From DASXRA01 sp036506155 (GTDB taxonomy: Bacteria; Actinomycetota; Actinomycetes; Mycobacteriales; Jatrophihabitantaceae), in assembly GCA_036506155.1 (NCBI GenBank), contig DASXSF010000081.1:1-64000 (forward strand): 64,000 nt of DNA, given 5' to 3'. Under the pieces are notes generated by a model, which had not been told where the DNA came from, did no database searches, and worked only from the letters and a program-made list of their open reading frames with translations. The translations under genes and the position numbers were made by a program. Shown here in pieces: positions 31,526-40,477 of the stretch. How positions within the stretch are numbered: the first letter of the stretch is position 1; every line of letters starts with the position of its first letter.

Positions 31526-32278
31526 ATGGTTGGGCGCGGTATCCGGTTCTACATCACCACCGGCGTGACGGTGGCGGCGCTGACGCTGGCTGCGCTCTCG
31601 TCCCTCATTGTGGGCAGCCTGCACGGCAGCGCCCGGGCCTGGTGGATCACGATCAACCTGCTGAGCGTGGCAACCGCCGTGGTCGTCCAGGCCATCGAGC
31701 AGCGCCGCCGTGAACGGGAGCGGCAGGCGGCCGAGGTCGTCGCGATCGACATGCGCACCGCGATGAACGACTCGCTCGACCCGATCGTGCGCCAGATCGG
31801 CCGCATCGCCGTGGCGTCCGACCTGGAGGAGCGCATCGCGCTGCGGGAGCAGACCGTGCCGATGGTGCTCTACTCCGCGTCGCTGCTGATCGGCCCGGAC
31901 CGGGTCCGCGCCTGCTGGTTCCGCCTCGACGAGGGCACGCCGCGCGCGCTGCGTCCCGAACTGTCGGAGGGACGCGCCGGCGGCCCGCGCACGACGTTCG
32001 TCGAGGGCACGACCGTCGGCGAACCGGTGTTCGAACTACTCGCCACCAACGAGCACCGCTTCTGTGCGGACGTCCTGGTCGAGCCGCCACCCGGCTGGGA
32101 TGCTTCGCATTCCCACGACTACCGGACGTTCCTGTCGGTGCCCGTCGTCGCCGGGTCGCGGGCATTCGGGCTGCTCACCGTGGACTCATTGCTGCCCGGC
32201 GACCTCACGGAGGGTGACGTCCCGCTGCTGCGTCTGCTGGCTGGATTGCTCGCCGACGCCCTGGCCTACGGGTCCTGA
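31526..32278 (+). CDS. Membrane-anchored GAF-domain protein
   Basis: The 250-residue protein has two N-terminal transmembrane helices (about 10-28 and 38-56). A charged coiled segment (EQRRRERERQAAEVV) precedes a GAF-like domain (about 100-248) with LYSASLLIGPDRVRACWF, TVGEPVFELL and YRTFLSVPVVAGSRAFGLL. No kinase, cyclase or other output domain follows. It may act as a ligand-sensing membrane partner. It diverges from the lipoprotein operon. Confidence 0.75.
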   Translation: MVGRGIRFYITTGVTVAALTLAALSSLIVGSLHGSARAWWITINLLSVATAVVVQAIEQRRRERERQAAEVVAIDMRTAMNDSLDPIVRQIGRIAVASDLEERIALREQTVPMVLYSASLLIGPDRVRACWFRLDEGTPRALRPELSEGRAGGPRTTFVEGTTVGEPVFELLATNEHRFCADVLVEPPPGWDASHSHDYRTFLSVPVVAGSRAFGLLTVDSLLPGDLTEGDVPLLRLLAGLLADALAYGS

Positions 32279-32309
32279 GCGGGTAACCTGGTTGCGAGGG
32301 GGTGGAGCA

Positions 32310-32474
32310 ATGGCCGATGGCATAGTCGTCGCCGACACCGACGATCGTGCGGAGCAGATGCTCGCTGACCCCAAGGGGTATTTCGAACGGGCGCGGGCTC
32401 GGGCTCGGGCGCAGGTCAGGCGCGAGATAGCGGACGGCTTGTCGCAGCGCCGCCTTCAGGTCCACCCGGCCTAG
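32310..32474 (+). CDS. Small hypothetical protein
   Basis: The 54-residue product (MADGIVVADTDDRAEQML at the start) has an acidic N-terminus and a basic amphipathic helix (PKGYFERARARARAQVRRE). GAGGGGG lies upstream of the ATG. Its last 59 bases overlap the end of the convergent acetyltransferase gene, so one of the two 3' ends may be annotated too long. No family recognised. Confidence 0.5.
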   Translation: MADGIVVADTDDRAEQMLADPKGYFERARARARAQVRREIADGLSQRRLQVHPA

Positions 32475-32907
32475 GCCGGCGCCGCATCGCGACGTGCGCG
32501 ATGCCGTCCTCGATGAACTCGTCGCCGTCCCGGACGAAGCCGAACCCCTCATACCAGCGCGCAAGGTATGACTGCGCATCGAGCACGACCACGCGGTCAC
32601 TGGCCAACGTCAGCGCCCGTTCCATCAGCCGCCCCGCAAGCCCGGCGGAGCGCGCATCGGCCGCGGTGGCCACCCGGCCGATGCGCAGCGCGGCCCCCTC
32701 GTCCAGGACCCGCAGCGTCGCGACCACGTCGCCGGACCGCTCGATCCACAACTGCCGCGTGCCGGGCTCGAGGTCGCGGCCGTCGAGCTCCGGATACGCG
32801 CAGGCCTGCTCGACCACGAAGACGTCCACGCGCAGCTTGAGGATCTTGTAGAGCATGGTGGCGTCGAGATCGGTGGTGTGCGCGTCTCGTACCTCCACGC
32901 CCCTCAC
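32416..32907 (-). CDS. GNAT N-acetyltransferase, ElaA-like
   Basis: The 163-residue protein opens with TDLDATMLYKILKLRVDVFV and then VEQACAYPELDGRDLE, the typical ElaA-family start. The acetyl-CoA-binding helix appears as IGRVATAADARSAGLAGRLM, and the C-terminal part as DAQSYLARWYEGFGFV. It should acetylate a small amine or peptide; the substrate is unknown. A Pro/Gly-rich tail of about 20 residues at the C-terminus overlaps the convergent small gene. GTG 32907 is used; GTG 32898 is an alternative. Confidence 0.85.
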   Translation of the reverse strand: MRGVEVRDAHTTDLDATMLYKILKLRVDVFVVEQACAYPELDGRDLEPGTRQLWIERSGDVVATLRVLDEGAALRIGRVATAADARSAGLAGRLMERALTLASDRVVVLDAQSYLARWYEGFGFVRDGDEFIEDGIAHVAMRRRPRPGGPEGGAATSRPLSRA

Positions 32908-32922
32908 GATACGGTTTGCGGC

Positions 32923-33923
32923 ATGGGGGTATTGCGGCTATTCGCCGTCGCTGTGCTCGTTGCGCCGACTGTGGTGGGCTGCGGCTCGTCCTCGTCGCCG
33001 CCGACGGGGCTGGCCGCCGCGCTGTTCATCGCGCCCCGGGACGCCAGCACCGTGCTGTTCACCGACTGGGCGGCGTTCGGGCACAAGAGCAGCGCCGGCG
33101 GTCCGGCGTTCGCGGGCAACCTGGTCGCGTATGACCAGCAGATAGCGACCGACCTCGGCTTCCACTCGACGGACGCGCTGTGGGAGGCCGACGTGATCCG
33201 GCCGGACGCCGCTCCGGCGACGGTACTGGACTTCGGCGCCGGCACGACCTGGACGCTGTAGCAGCCAGGCTTGCGACGTTCGGCTATGCGAAGACGAGCA
33301 TCGCGGGCCACGACGTGTTAACCGGCAAGAGCTTGTCCGCCGGAGCCGGCACGGAACATGCCTGGCAGGTGTCGATGCACGTCGTCGCCATCGATCCGAA
33401 ACGGCCCGTGCTCGTCGCCGGATTCGCCGCCGCAACGGTCAACGGCATCTTCACGGACGGCCCGTCGCTGGCCAGCCGCCCGGACCTCCGAGCGGTGGCG
33501 GAGCAGGCCGGCCCGGCAGTCGGCGCCTACGTCGCGGTGGGCGAGCAGGCCCGCCTGCCGATCACCGCCGTGCTAGGGCATGCGACACCCCAGATCGGCG
33601 CGCTGCTACGGCAGCGGGTCGCAGCTCTCGGCACGTTTTCGCCCTTCACGGCTGAGGCGGTTGCCGTGCCGTCGCCGTCGGCAGACACGGGCAGGGCCGC
33701 GCTGGCCTTCCCTGACGAGCGCGCTGCGAAGGCCAACGCCGAAGGACGCGCCGCAGCACCGGCGATGATCAGCCAGATGGTGACCGGGCGGGCGAACGCG
33801 ATCCGGGCGACCGGCACGAACGTCACGGGCGCGGTGCTAACGCTGGCGCTGCACACGTCATCGCCGCGAGTGCTGCCCCAGGCCGTGCAAACCCGGGCGC
33901 TGGGCCTGGACCTATGCCTGTAA
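32923..33923 (+). pseudogene. Lipoprotein gene interrupted by a frameshift
   Basis: A lipoprotein starts at ATG 32923 (lipobox VVGC at about residue 20). It runs in one frame to TAG 33259-33261 (LDFGAGTTWTL). The homologous continuation (LDAVAARLATFGYAKTSIAGHDV onward) is in a different frame and stays open to 33923. A single-base deletion between about 33228 and 33258 would explain the break. The whole would be about 330 residues. No family is recognised. A sequencing error cannot be excluded because both halves look well preserved. Confidence 0.7.
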
Positions 33924-34038
33924 TCGGCACGGCGAGCGCGGGTGGCCGCCCCCTAAGAATCGGCTCTCAGCGCGCGCCTACACTCGCAAAGAACAGCTCG
34001 TGAAGCCGTTCACAAGGCCGGAGGACGGGAGAGCGCGC

Positions 34039-35340
34039 ATGCCGGAAGCAGCGTCCGGCTCTCAGCGATATGACGCCGACGCGATCGTGGTCGGCGCCGG
34101 CCCGGCCGGCAGTAGCGCCGCGTACTGGTTGGCCAGCGCCGGGCTCGACGTCCTGCTCCTGGAGAAGGCGACGTTCCCGCGCGAGAAGGTGTGCGGCGAC
34201 GGGCTGACCCCGCGCGGCACCCGCGCGCTTCTCGACATGGGAATCGATGTCAGCCGAGATGCCGGCTGGCTGTCCAACAGAGGGCTCCGCGTGATCGGCG
34301 GTGGCCTACGCCTGCACCTGGACTGGCCGACACTCACCAGCTTCCCGTCCTACGGCCTGGTGCGCCCGCGCGCCGACCTCGACTCGCTGCTCGCCGGCCA
34401 CGCGGTGAAGGCGGGCGCCGTACTGCACGAGCAGACCGCAGCCACCGAGCCCGTGTTCGACCGCGCCGGGCGCGTCGTCGGCGTCGCCGCCAAGGCCGGG
34501 CCGGACAAGCGCGACGCCTTCTACAACGCACCGGTCGTGCTGGCCTGCGACGGCGTCTCAGGGCGGCTGGCTCAGCACCTGGGGGTGCACCGCAACGACA
34601 AGCGTCCGATGGGCGTCGCGGTGCGCCGCTACTACCGCAGCCCGCGCACCCACGACGACTACCTCGAGTCCTGGCTCGAACTCCACGACGGCCCCGTCAA
34701 CGCCATGGACCGGGAGCAGCTGCTGCCCGGCTACGGCTGGATCTTCGGTATGGGCGACGGCACCGTGAACGTCGGCCTCGGCGTGCTGAACTCGTCGGCG
34801 AGCTTCCAGAAGACCGACTACCGGGGCATGCTGACCCGCTGGCTTTCCGGCACGCCCGAGCACTGGGGACTACGCGAGGCCAATGCCGTCGGGCCGACGC
34901 GCGGCGCGGGGCTGCCGATGGGCTTCAACCGCACCCCGCATTACACCCGCGGCATGCTGCTGGTCGGCGACAGCGGCGGCGCGGTCAACCCGTTCAACGG
35001 CGAGGGCATCCCGTACGCGATGGAGTCGGGCAAGTTCGCCGCCGAAGCGGTCGTGGACGCACTGGCTCAGCCGGACGGCCCGGAACGCGAGCGAGCGCTA
35101 GGTGCCTACCCGGCGCGGCTGGCTGCGGAGTGGGGTGGCTACTACCGGCTCGGGGCGACGTTCGTGAAGCTCATCGGCCAACCTGCAGTGATGCGCGCAT
35201 GCACCCGGCACGGCCTACCGCATCCGGCCCTGATGCGGTTCCTGCTCAAGCTGCTCGCCAACCTTTCCGACCCCCACGACGGCGACGTTTCCGACCGGAT
35301 CATCGCCGTGCTTCGGAGGCTCACCCCCGCGGTTCGCTGA
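34039..35340 (+). CDS. Geranylgeranyl reductase-family FAD oxidoreductase (menaquinone-saturating type)
   Basis: The 433-residue flavoprotein has the Rossmann motif VVGAGPAGSSAAYWLA, the family block PREKVCGDGLTPRG, a second FAD motif GMLLVGDSGGAVNPFNGEGI, and a helical C-terminus. In actinobacteria such proteins saturate isoprenoid chains, including one double bond of the menaquinone tail (MenJ). The position next to nuo and a polyprenyl synthase supports a quinone role. ATG 34039 is chosen (GGGAGAG upstream); GTG 34000 would add 13 residues. A possible -10 (TACACT) lies at 33979-33984. Confidence 0.85.
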   Translation: MPEAASGSQRYDADAIVVGAGPAGSSAAYWLASAGLDVLLLEKATFPREKVCGDGLTPRGTRALLDMGIDVSRDAGWLSNRGLRVIGGGLRLHLDWPTLTSFPSYGLVRPRADLDSLLAGHAVKAGAVLHEQTAATEPVFDRAGRVVGVAAKAGPDKRDAFYNAPVVLACDGVSGRLAQHLGVHRNDKRPMGVAVRRYYRSPRTHDDYLESWLELHDGPVNAMDREQLLPGYGWIFGMGDGTVNVGLGVLNSSASFQKTDYRGMLTRWLSGTPEHWGLREANAVGPTRGAGLPMGFNRTPHYTRGMLLVGDSGGAVNPFNGEGIPYAMESGKFAAEAVVDALAQPDGPERERALGAYPARLAAEWGGYYRLGATFVKLIGQPAVMRACTRHGLPHPALMRFLLKLLANLSDPHDGDVSDRIIAVLRRLTPAVR

Positions 35341-35344
35341 CCCT

Positions 35345-35363
35345 GCCAGGCAGTTAGCCTGGC
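35345..35363 (+). terminator. Hairpin between the reductase gene and nuoA
   Basis: GCCAGGC-AGTTA-GCCTGGC forms a perfect 7-bp stem in the 44-base gap. It could end or attenuate transcription of the reductase gene before nuoA. It also contains a -10-like TAGCCT (35355-35360). Confidence 0.5.
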
Positions 35364-35384
35364 GAACGCCGAAAGGAGAGAAGG

Positions 35385-35762
35385 ATGCTTGCGCCGTACC
35401 TGCCGATCGTGCTGCTGTTCGCGCTCGCGGCCGCCTTCGCACTCTTCTCGGTAACGATCGCGCCGTTCGTCGGCCCGCGGCGGTTCAACCGGGCGAAGCT
35501 CGACTTCTACGAGTGCGGGATTGAGCCGACACCGCAGCCCGTCGGCCCGCACCGATTCCCGATCAAGTACTTCCTGACCGCGATGATCTTCATCGTCTTC
35601 GACATCGAGATCATCTTCCTGTACCCGTGGGCGGTCGAGACGAGGGCCGTGGGCGGCCAGGCGTTCGGACTGTTCCTGCTCGTCGAGATGATCATCTTCA
35701 TTCTCATTGTCTTCGTGGCGTACGCGTACGTCTGGCGCCGTGGCGGACTGGACTGGGACTGA
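35385..35762 (+). CDS. nuoA: NADH-quinone oxidoreductase subunit A
   Basis: The 125-residue membrane subunit has three helices and the conserved loop LDFYECGIEPTPQP with the Cys that lines the quinone cavity. FDIEIIFLYPW forms the second helix. It belongs to the membrane arm of complex I, next to NuoH and NuoD. GGAGAG at 35375 precedes the ATG. It is the first gene of the nuo operon. Confidence 0.97.
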   Translation: MLAPYLPIVLLFALAAAFALFSVTIAPFVGPRRFNRAKLDFYECGIEPTPQPVGPHRFPIKYFLTAMIFIVFDIEIIFLYPWAVETRAVGGQAFGLFLLVEMIIFILIVFVAYAYVWRRGGLDWD

Positions 35763-35771
35763 GGAGGCGGC

Positions 35772-36311
35772 ATGGGACTGGAAGAGAAGCTGCCCGACGG
35801 CATCCTGCTTGCCCAGGTCGAGAAGCTCGTCAACTGGACGCGAAAGTCGTCGCTCTGGCCCGCCACCTTCGGACTCGCGTGTTGCGCGATCGAGATGATG
35901 ACGTTCGGGGCGCCGCGTTTCGACTCGGCGCGCTTCGGCATGGAGGTGTTCCGGCCCTCGCCGCGACAGGCCGATCTGATGATCGTCGCCGGCCGGGTCA
36001 GCCAGAAGATGGCGCCCGTGCTGCGGCAGATCTACGACCAGATGCCCGATCCGAAGTGGGTGCTCGCCATGGGCGTGTGCGCCAGTTCCGGCGGGATGTT
36101 CAACAACTACGCGATCGTGCAGGGCGTCGACCACGTCGTGCCGGTCGACATGTACCTGCCCGGCTGCCCGCCCCGTCCCGAGATGCTCATCGACGCGGTG
36201 CTCAAACTGCACCACAAGATCATGAATGAGCCGCTCGGCCCGAAGCGCGCGAAGCGGCTGGCCGACCAGAAGGTCGAGCTCATCCCGTCTACGCAAAGGT
36301 TTGCGAGATGA
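35772..36311 (+). CDS. nuoB: NADH-quinone oxidoreductase subunit B
   Basis: The 179-residue subunit carries the N2 [4Fe-4S] cluster, the last electron donor to quinone. Ligands are Cys37 and Cys38 (GLACCAIEM), Cys103 (GVCASSGG) and Cys132 (LPGCPPRPE). The length is usual. GAGGAGG lies between the nuoA stop and its ATG, and its TGA overlaps the nuoC start. Confidence 0.98.
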   Translation: MGLEEKLPDGILLAQVEKLVNWTRKSSLWPATFGLACCAIEMMTFGAPRFDSARFGMEVFRPSPRQADLMIVAGRVSQKMAPVLRQIYDQMPDPKWVLAMGVCASSGGMFNNYAIVQGVDHVVPVDMYLPGCPPRPEMLIDAVLKLHHKIMNEPLGPKRAKRLADQKVELIPSTQRFAR

Positions 36312-37030
36312 CCGAGCCGACCGAGCAAGCTCCCGATCAGGCGGCGCAGGACATCGAGAAGGCGACCGTTTCCCGCGAGACGCCGGGCGACCTGCCTGCA
36401 CCGCAGCACGGCATGTTCGGGGTCGAGGGCACCGGCGACACGTCCGGATACGGCGGCCTGGTGCGCCAGGTCTGGGAGCCGCCCGCGGCACAGCGCCCTT
36501 ACGGCAGCTACTTCGACGAACTGGTCGACGCGCTGGCGAGCGCCTACCCGCAGTTCGACCAGGCCGTGACCAAGATCGTCGTCGACCGCGGCGAGCTCAC
36601 CCTGCACGTCGCCCGCGAGCACGTGCGCAGGCTCGCGCGGGTGCTGCGCGACGACCCGGCGCTGCGCTTCGAACTGCTGTCCAGCGTGTCGGGCGTCGAC
36701 TACCTGGGCCAGGTGCACCGGCTGCACGCGGTGTATCACTTCACCTCGATGACGTTCCGCCGGCGTATCCGCCTCGAGACGCAGGTCAGCGTCGAGGACC
36801 CGCACGTCCCGTCGGTCACGCCGGTGTACCCCACGGCCGACTGGCAGGAGCGCGAGACGTACGACATGTACGGCATCATCTTCGACGGCCACCCGGCACT
36901 CACCCGCATCCTCATGCCCGACGACTGGGACGGCTTCCCGCAGCGCAAGGACTACCCGCTCGGCGGAATCCCGGTGCAGTACAAGGGCGCGACGATCCCG
37001 CCGCCGGACGAGAGGCGGGCGTACCGATGA
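36308..37030 (+). CDS. nuoC: NADH-quinone oxidoreductase subunit C
   Basis: The 240-residue peripheral-arm subunit has a poorly conserved N-terminal extension of about 65 residues before the NuoC domain. The domain shows EHVRRLARVLRDDPALRFEL, SVSGVDYLG and the signature ERETYDMYGI with DHP-like DGHPALTRILMPDDWDGFP. Unlike in enterobacteria it is not fused to NuoD. Start and stop overlap the neighbouring genes by four bases each. Confidence 0.96.
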   Translation: MTEPTEQAPDQAAQDIEKATVSRETPGDLPAPQHGMFGVEGTGDTSGYGGLVRQVWEPPAAQRPYGSYFDELVDALASAYPQFDQAVTKIVVDRGELTLHVAREHVRRLARVLRDDPALRFELLSSVSGVDYLGQVHRLHAVYHFTSMTFRRRIRLETQVSVEDPHVPSVTPVYPTADWQERETYDMYGIIFDGHPALTRILMPDDWDGFPQRKDYPLGGIPVQYKGATIPPPDERRAYR

Positions 37031-38331
37031 GCGGCTACGCCCCGTCGCAAAGGACCACTGAGGGCACCGTCTACAACGTCACGCGCGGCGATTGGGACCA
37101 GCTGCTCAGCGACGTCAATGAGGACCGCATCGTGGTCAACTTCGGGCCACAGCACCCGTCCTCGCACGGCGTGCTGCGCCTCGTCCTGGAGCTGGACGGC
37201 GAGACGATCACCGACTGCCGTCCTGTAGTGGGATATCTGCACACCGGTATCGAGAAGAACACCGAGTTCCGTACCTGGACGCAGGGCGTGACGTTCTTGA
37301 CGCGGGCCGACTATCTGTCGTCGTTCTTCAACGAGACGGTGTACTGCCTGGCTGTAGAGCAGCTGCTGGGTCTGCCCGTCCCGGCCCGGGCACAGCTGAT
37401 CAGGGTGCTGATGATGGAGATGAACCGCGTCTCCTCGCACTGGACGACGATCGGCCCGACCGGCATGGAGCTCGGGGCGCTCACCGTCATGACGAACAGC
37501 ATGCGGGCGCGCGAGAAGTGCCTGGACGTGTTCGAGTTGATCACCGGGCTACGCATGAACCACGCCTACATCCGACCGGGTGGCGTCGCCCAGGACCTGC
37601 CGGACGAGGCGCCTGAGGCGATCCGTCATTGGGTCCGGGAGATGCAGCGCGAGCTGCACGATCTCGACACGCTGGTGCGAGGCCAGCCCATCTGGGTCAA
37701 CCGTCTCAAGAATGTCGGCTGGCTCGGCGTCGACGGCTGCATCGCCCTCGGCATCACCGGCCCGCTGCTCCGCGCGGCCGGGCTGCCGTGGGATCTGCGC
37801 AAGACGGACCCGTATCTCGGCTACGAGACGTTCGACTTCGAGGTGCCGACCGACGACCGCGGCGATTCGTGGGCCCGGTTCGCGGTCCGCGTGGCCGAGA
37901 TGCACGAGTCGCTCAAGATCGTCGAGCAGGTCCTCGACCGGCTCGAGCCCGGCCCGACGATGGTCGACGACCCCAAGATCGCATGGCCGGCGCAGCTGGC
38001 GATCGGCCCGGACGGTTTGGGCAACTCACTCGACCACGTGGAACGGATCATGGCGACGTCGATGGAGTCGCTCATCCATCACTTCAAGCTGGTGACCGAA
38101 GGGTTCCGTGTGCCCGCCGGGCAGATCTACACGACGGTCGAGGCGCCCCGCGGTGTGCTCGGTGCGCACGTGGTCAGCGACGGCGACACCCGGCCGTACC
38201 GGGTTCACTTCCGCGAACCGTCCTTCGTCAACATCCAATGCCTACCGGCGCTGGTTCAGGGCGGGCTGCTGTCCGACGTGATCCCCTGCATCGCATCCGT
38301 CGACTCGCTGATGGGTGGCTGCGACAGATGA
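37027..38331 (+). CDS. nuoD: NADH-quinone oxidoreductase subunit D, first copy (divergent)
   Basis: The 434-residue 49-kDa-type subunit shows GPQHPSSHGVLRL, GYLHTGIEKN, ITGLRMNHAYIRPGGVAQDL and the C-terminal MGG.DR, so the quinone-site elements are present. Several positions depart from the usual pattern kept by the second copy: HPSSH instead of HPSTH, IGPTGMELG instead of a GG.E.G segment, and VDSLMGGCDR instead of DPVMGGVDR. A single complex I needs only one NuoD, so this copy is extra. It overlaps nuoC and the second nuoD by ATGA. Confidence 0.93.
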   Translation: MSGYAPSQRTTEGTVYNVTRGDWDQLLSDVNEDRIVVNFGPQHPSSHGVLRLVLELDGETITDCRPVVGYLHTGIEKNTEFRTWTQGVTFLTRADYLSSFFNETVYCLAVEQLLGLPVPARAQLIRVLMMEMNRVSSHWTTIGPTGMELGALTVMTNSMRAREKCLDVFELITGLRMNHAYIRPGGVAQDLPDEAPEAIRHWVREMQRELHDLDTLVRGQPIWVNRLKNVGWLGVDGCIALGITGPLLRAAGLPWDLRKTDPYLGYETFDFEVPTDDRGDSWARFAVRVAEMHESLKIVEQVLDRLEPGPTMVDDPKIAWPAQLAIGPDGLGNSLDHVERIMATSMESLIHHFKLVTEGFRVPAGQIYTTVEAPRGVLGAHVVSDGDTRPYRVHFREPSFVNIQCLPALVQGGLLSDVIPCIASVDSLMGGCDR

Positions 38332-39644
38332 CTGATATCTACTCGCCGTCCCGGGAAACTACTGAGGGCCGCGTCTACAACCTGCTCGGCGGTGACTGGG
38401 ACGCCGTGATGGGGGGCGGCGATCCGATCCGCGACGAACGCATCGTCCTCAACATGGGACCGCAACACCCCTCCACGCACGGTGTGCTGCGCTTGGTGCT
38501 GGAACTCGAGGGCGAGAGCGTCACCGACTGCCGCGTCGTCATCGGCTACCTGCACACGGGGATCGAGAAGAACACCGAGTACCGCACCTGGACGCAGGGC
38601 GTCACGTTCCTGACCCGGGCCGACTACCTGTCGCCGATCTTCAACGAGACGGTGTACTGCCTTGGTGTCGAGCAGCTGCTCGGTGTCGAGGCGCCGCAGC
38701 GGGCGCAGCTCATCCGGATCATGCTCATGGAGATCAACCGGATCTCGTCGCACTGGGTGTGGCTCGCGACCGGCGGCCTGGAGATCGGCGCGCTCACCGC
38801 CATGACCAACGGCTTCCGCGCCCGCGAGCGGTGCCTGGACGTGCTGGAGCTGATCACCGGCCTGCGCATGAACCACGCGTTCATCCGTCCCGGCGGTGTC
38901 GCGCAGGACCTGCCGGACGGCGCGGTCGACAAGGTCCGCGAGTGGATCAAAGAGACCCGCGAGGAGCTGCGCGGCGTCGACAGGCTGCTGACCGGGCAGC
39001 CGATCTGGGTCAACCGGCTGAAGGACGTGGGCTGGATCGGGGTGGACGGCTGCCTGGCTCTAGGCATCACGGGGCCGATGCTGCGCGCCGCGGGACTGCC
39101 GTGGGATCTGCGCAAGACCGAGCCGTACCTGGGTTACGAGACGTTCGACTTCGAGGTGCCGACCGACGACCGCGGCGACTGCTGGTCGCGGTTCGTAGTG
39201 CGCGTGGCCGAGATGCACGAGTCGGTCAAGATCGTCGAGCAGGTGCTCGACCGGCTCGAGCCAGGGCCTACGATGATCGACGACCCGAAGATCGCATGGC
39301 CGGCGCGGCTGTCGCTGGGGCCGGACGGCCTTGGCAATTCGCTCGAGCACATCCAGCACATCATGGCGTCCTCGATGGAGGCGCTGATCCACCACTTCAA
39401 GTTGGTGACCGAGGGATTCCGCGTGCCTGCCGGGCAGGTGTACACGCAGGTCGAGTCGCCGCGCGGCGAACTCGGCGCACACGTTGTCAGCGACGGCGGC
39501 ACCCGGCCGTACCGCGTGCACCTGCGCGATCCGTCGTTCGTCAACCTTCAGTCCACGGCGGCCCTGGCGGTCGGCGGGCTGATCGCTGACGTAGTCGCCT
39601 CGGTGGCCTCGATCGACCCCGTCATGGGCGGAGTGGATAGGTGA
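38328..39644 (+). CDS. nuoD: NADH-quinone oxidoreductase subunit D, second copy (canonical)
   Basis: The 438-residue subunit contains GPQHPSTHGVLRL, GYLHTGIEKN, SSHW with ATGGLEIGAL, and ends IDPVMGGVDR, as in typical actinobacterial NuoD. By eye about three quarters of positions are identical to the first copy, with a short insertion near residue 30. It forms the quinone-binding pocket with NuoB and is probably the standard subunit. The start overlaps the first copy and the stop overlaps nuoE. Confidence 0.96.
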   Translation: MTDIYSPSRETTEGRVYNLLGGDWDAVMGGGDPIRDERIVLNMGPQHPSTHGVLRLVLELEGESVTDCRVVIGYLHTGIEKNTEYRTWTQGVTFLTRADYLSPIFNETVYCLGVEQLLGVEAPQRAQLIRIMLMEINRISSHWVWLATGGLEIGALTAMTNGFRARERCLDVLELITGLRMNHAFIRPGGVAQDLPDGAVDKVREWIKETREELRGVDRLLTGQPIWVNRLKDVGWIGVDGCLALGITGPMLRAAGLPWDLRKTEPYLGYETFDFEVPTDDRGDCWSRFVVRVAEMHESVKIVEQVLDRLEPGPTMIDDPKIAWPARLSLGPDGLGNSLEHIQHIMASSMEALIHHFKLVTEGFRVPAGQVYTQVESPRGELGAHVVSDGGTRPYRVHLRDPSFVNLQSTAALAVGGLIADVVASVASIDPVMGGVDR

Positions 39645-40477
39645 CTAACCTCAGAACCGCGGTCATGCAGCTGGAGCGGCCGGGCGATCCGACCGTGTTC
39701 GGCGACGACGTGCGTACGGCGGCCGCCGAGATCGTGGCGCGCTACCCCGGGGGGCAGCAGCGGTCGGCGCTGCTGCCGATGCTGCACCTCGTGCAGTCCG
39801 AGCAAGGCTTTGTCAGCCCCGACGGCATCGCGTTCTGTGCTGACTTCCTGGGCCTGACGAAGGCGCAGGTGGTCGCGGTCGTCACGTTCTACACGATGTT
39901 TAAACGCAAGCCGACCGGCGAGTATCTGGTCAGCGTGTGCACCAACACGTTGTGTGCCCTGATGGGCGGCGACGAGATCTACGCGGCGCTGTCGAAGACC
40001 CTCGGCGTCGGGATGAACGAGACCACCGCCGATGGCAGGATCACCCTCGAGCATGCCGAGTGCCTGGCAGCCTGCGACTACGCACCCGTGGTCACGGTCA
40101 ACTACGAGTTCTTCGACAACCAGAGCGTCGAGTCGGCGGAGGAGCTCGTCGCCGCACTGCGGCGCGGCGAGCAGCCGCTGCCGACGCGGGGCGCCCCGCT
40201 GTGCTCGTTCAGGCAGATCGAGCGCCAGCTCGCGGGATTCCTCGACGAGCGGCCAGAGTCTCTTGACGCCGAGGCAACGGGTACGCCGACCGAGATCGGG
40301 GTGCGGCTCGCGATCGAAAGCGGCGAGAGCGCTCCTTCCTACGCGGTACCGCGCGAGGGCGAGTCGGCCGAGAGCGTCGCGCAGCGGGCGTCGGGGCAGC
40401 CGACGAGCGCCCACGACGCGCCGCTGTCAACGTCCGCCAGCGCCGACGCTGCGGAAACTCCGGAGGACAAGCGCTGA
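39641..40477 (+). CDS. nuoE: NADH-quinone oxidoreductase subunit E
   Basis: The 278-residue thioredoxin-like subunit holds the N1a [2Fe-2S] cluster with Cys100, Cys105, Cys141 and Cys145 (VCTNTLCALMGG; ECLAACDYAP). The C-terminal 100 residues are an Ala/Ser/Glu-rich low-complexity tail beyond the family core, as in some actinobacteria. GTG start overlaps the second nuoD stop. It works with NuoF in NADH oxidation. Confidence 0.96.
   Translation: MTNLRTAVMQLERPGDPTVFGDDVRTAAAEIVARYPGGQQRSALLPMLHLVQSEQGFVSPDGIAFCADFLGLTKAQVVAVVTFYTMFKRKPTGEYLVSVCTNTLCALMGGDEIYAALSKTLGVGMNETTADGRITLEHAECLAACDYAPVVTVNYEFFDNQSVESAEELVAALRRGEQPLPTRGAPLCSFRQIERQLAGFLDERPESLDAEATGTPTEIGVRLAIESGESAPSYAVPREGESAESVAQRASGQPTSAHDAPLSTSASADAAETPEDKR

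Noticed and set aside
36226..38331. A 701-codon open frame spanning nuoC and the first nuoD
   Set aside because: The first two thirds of a reading in this frame over nuoC are Arg/Ala-rich and out of the nuoC frame; only the part from ATG 37027 is NuoD. It is not a NuoCD fusion.
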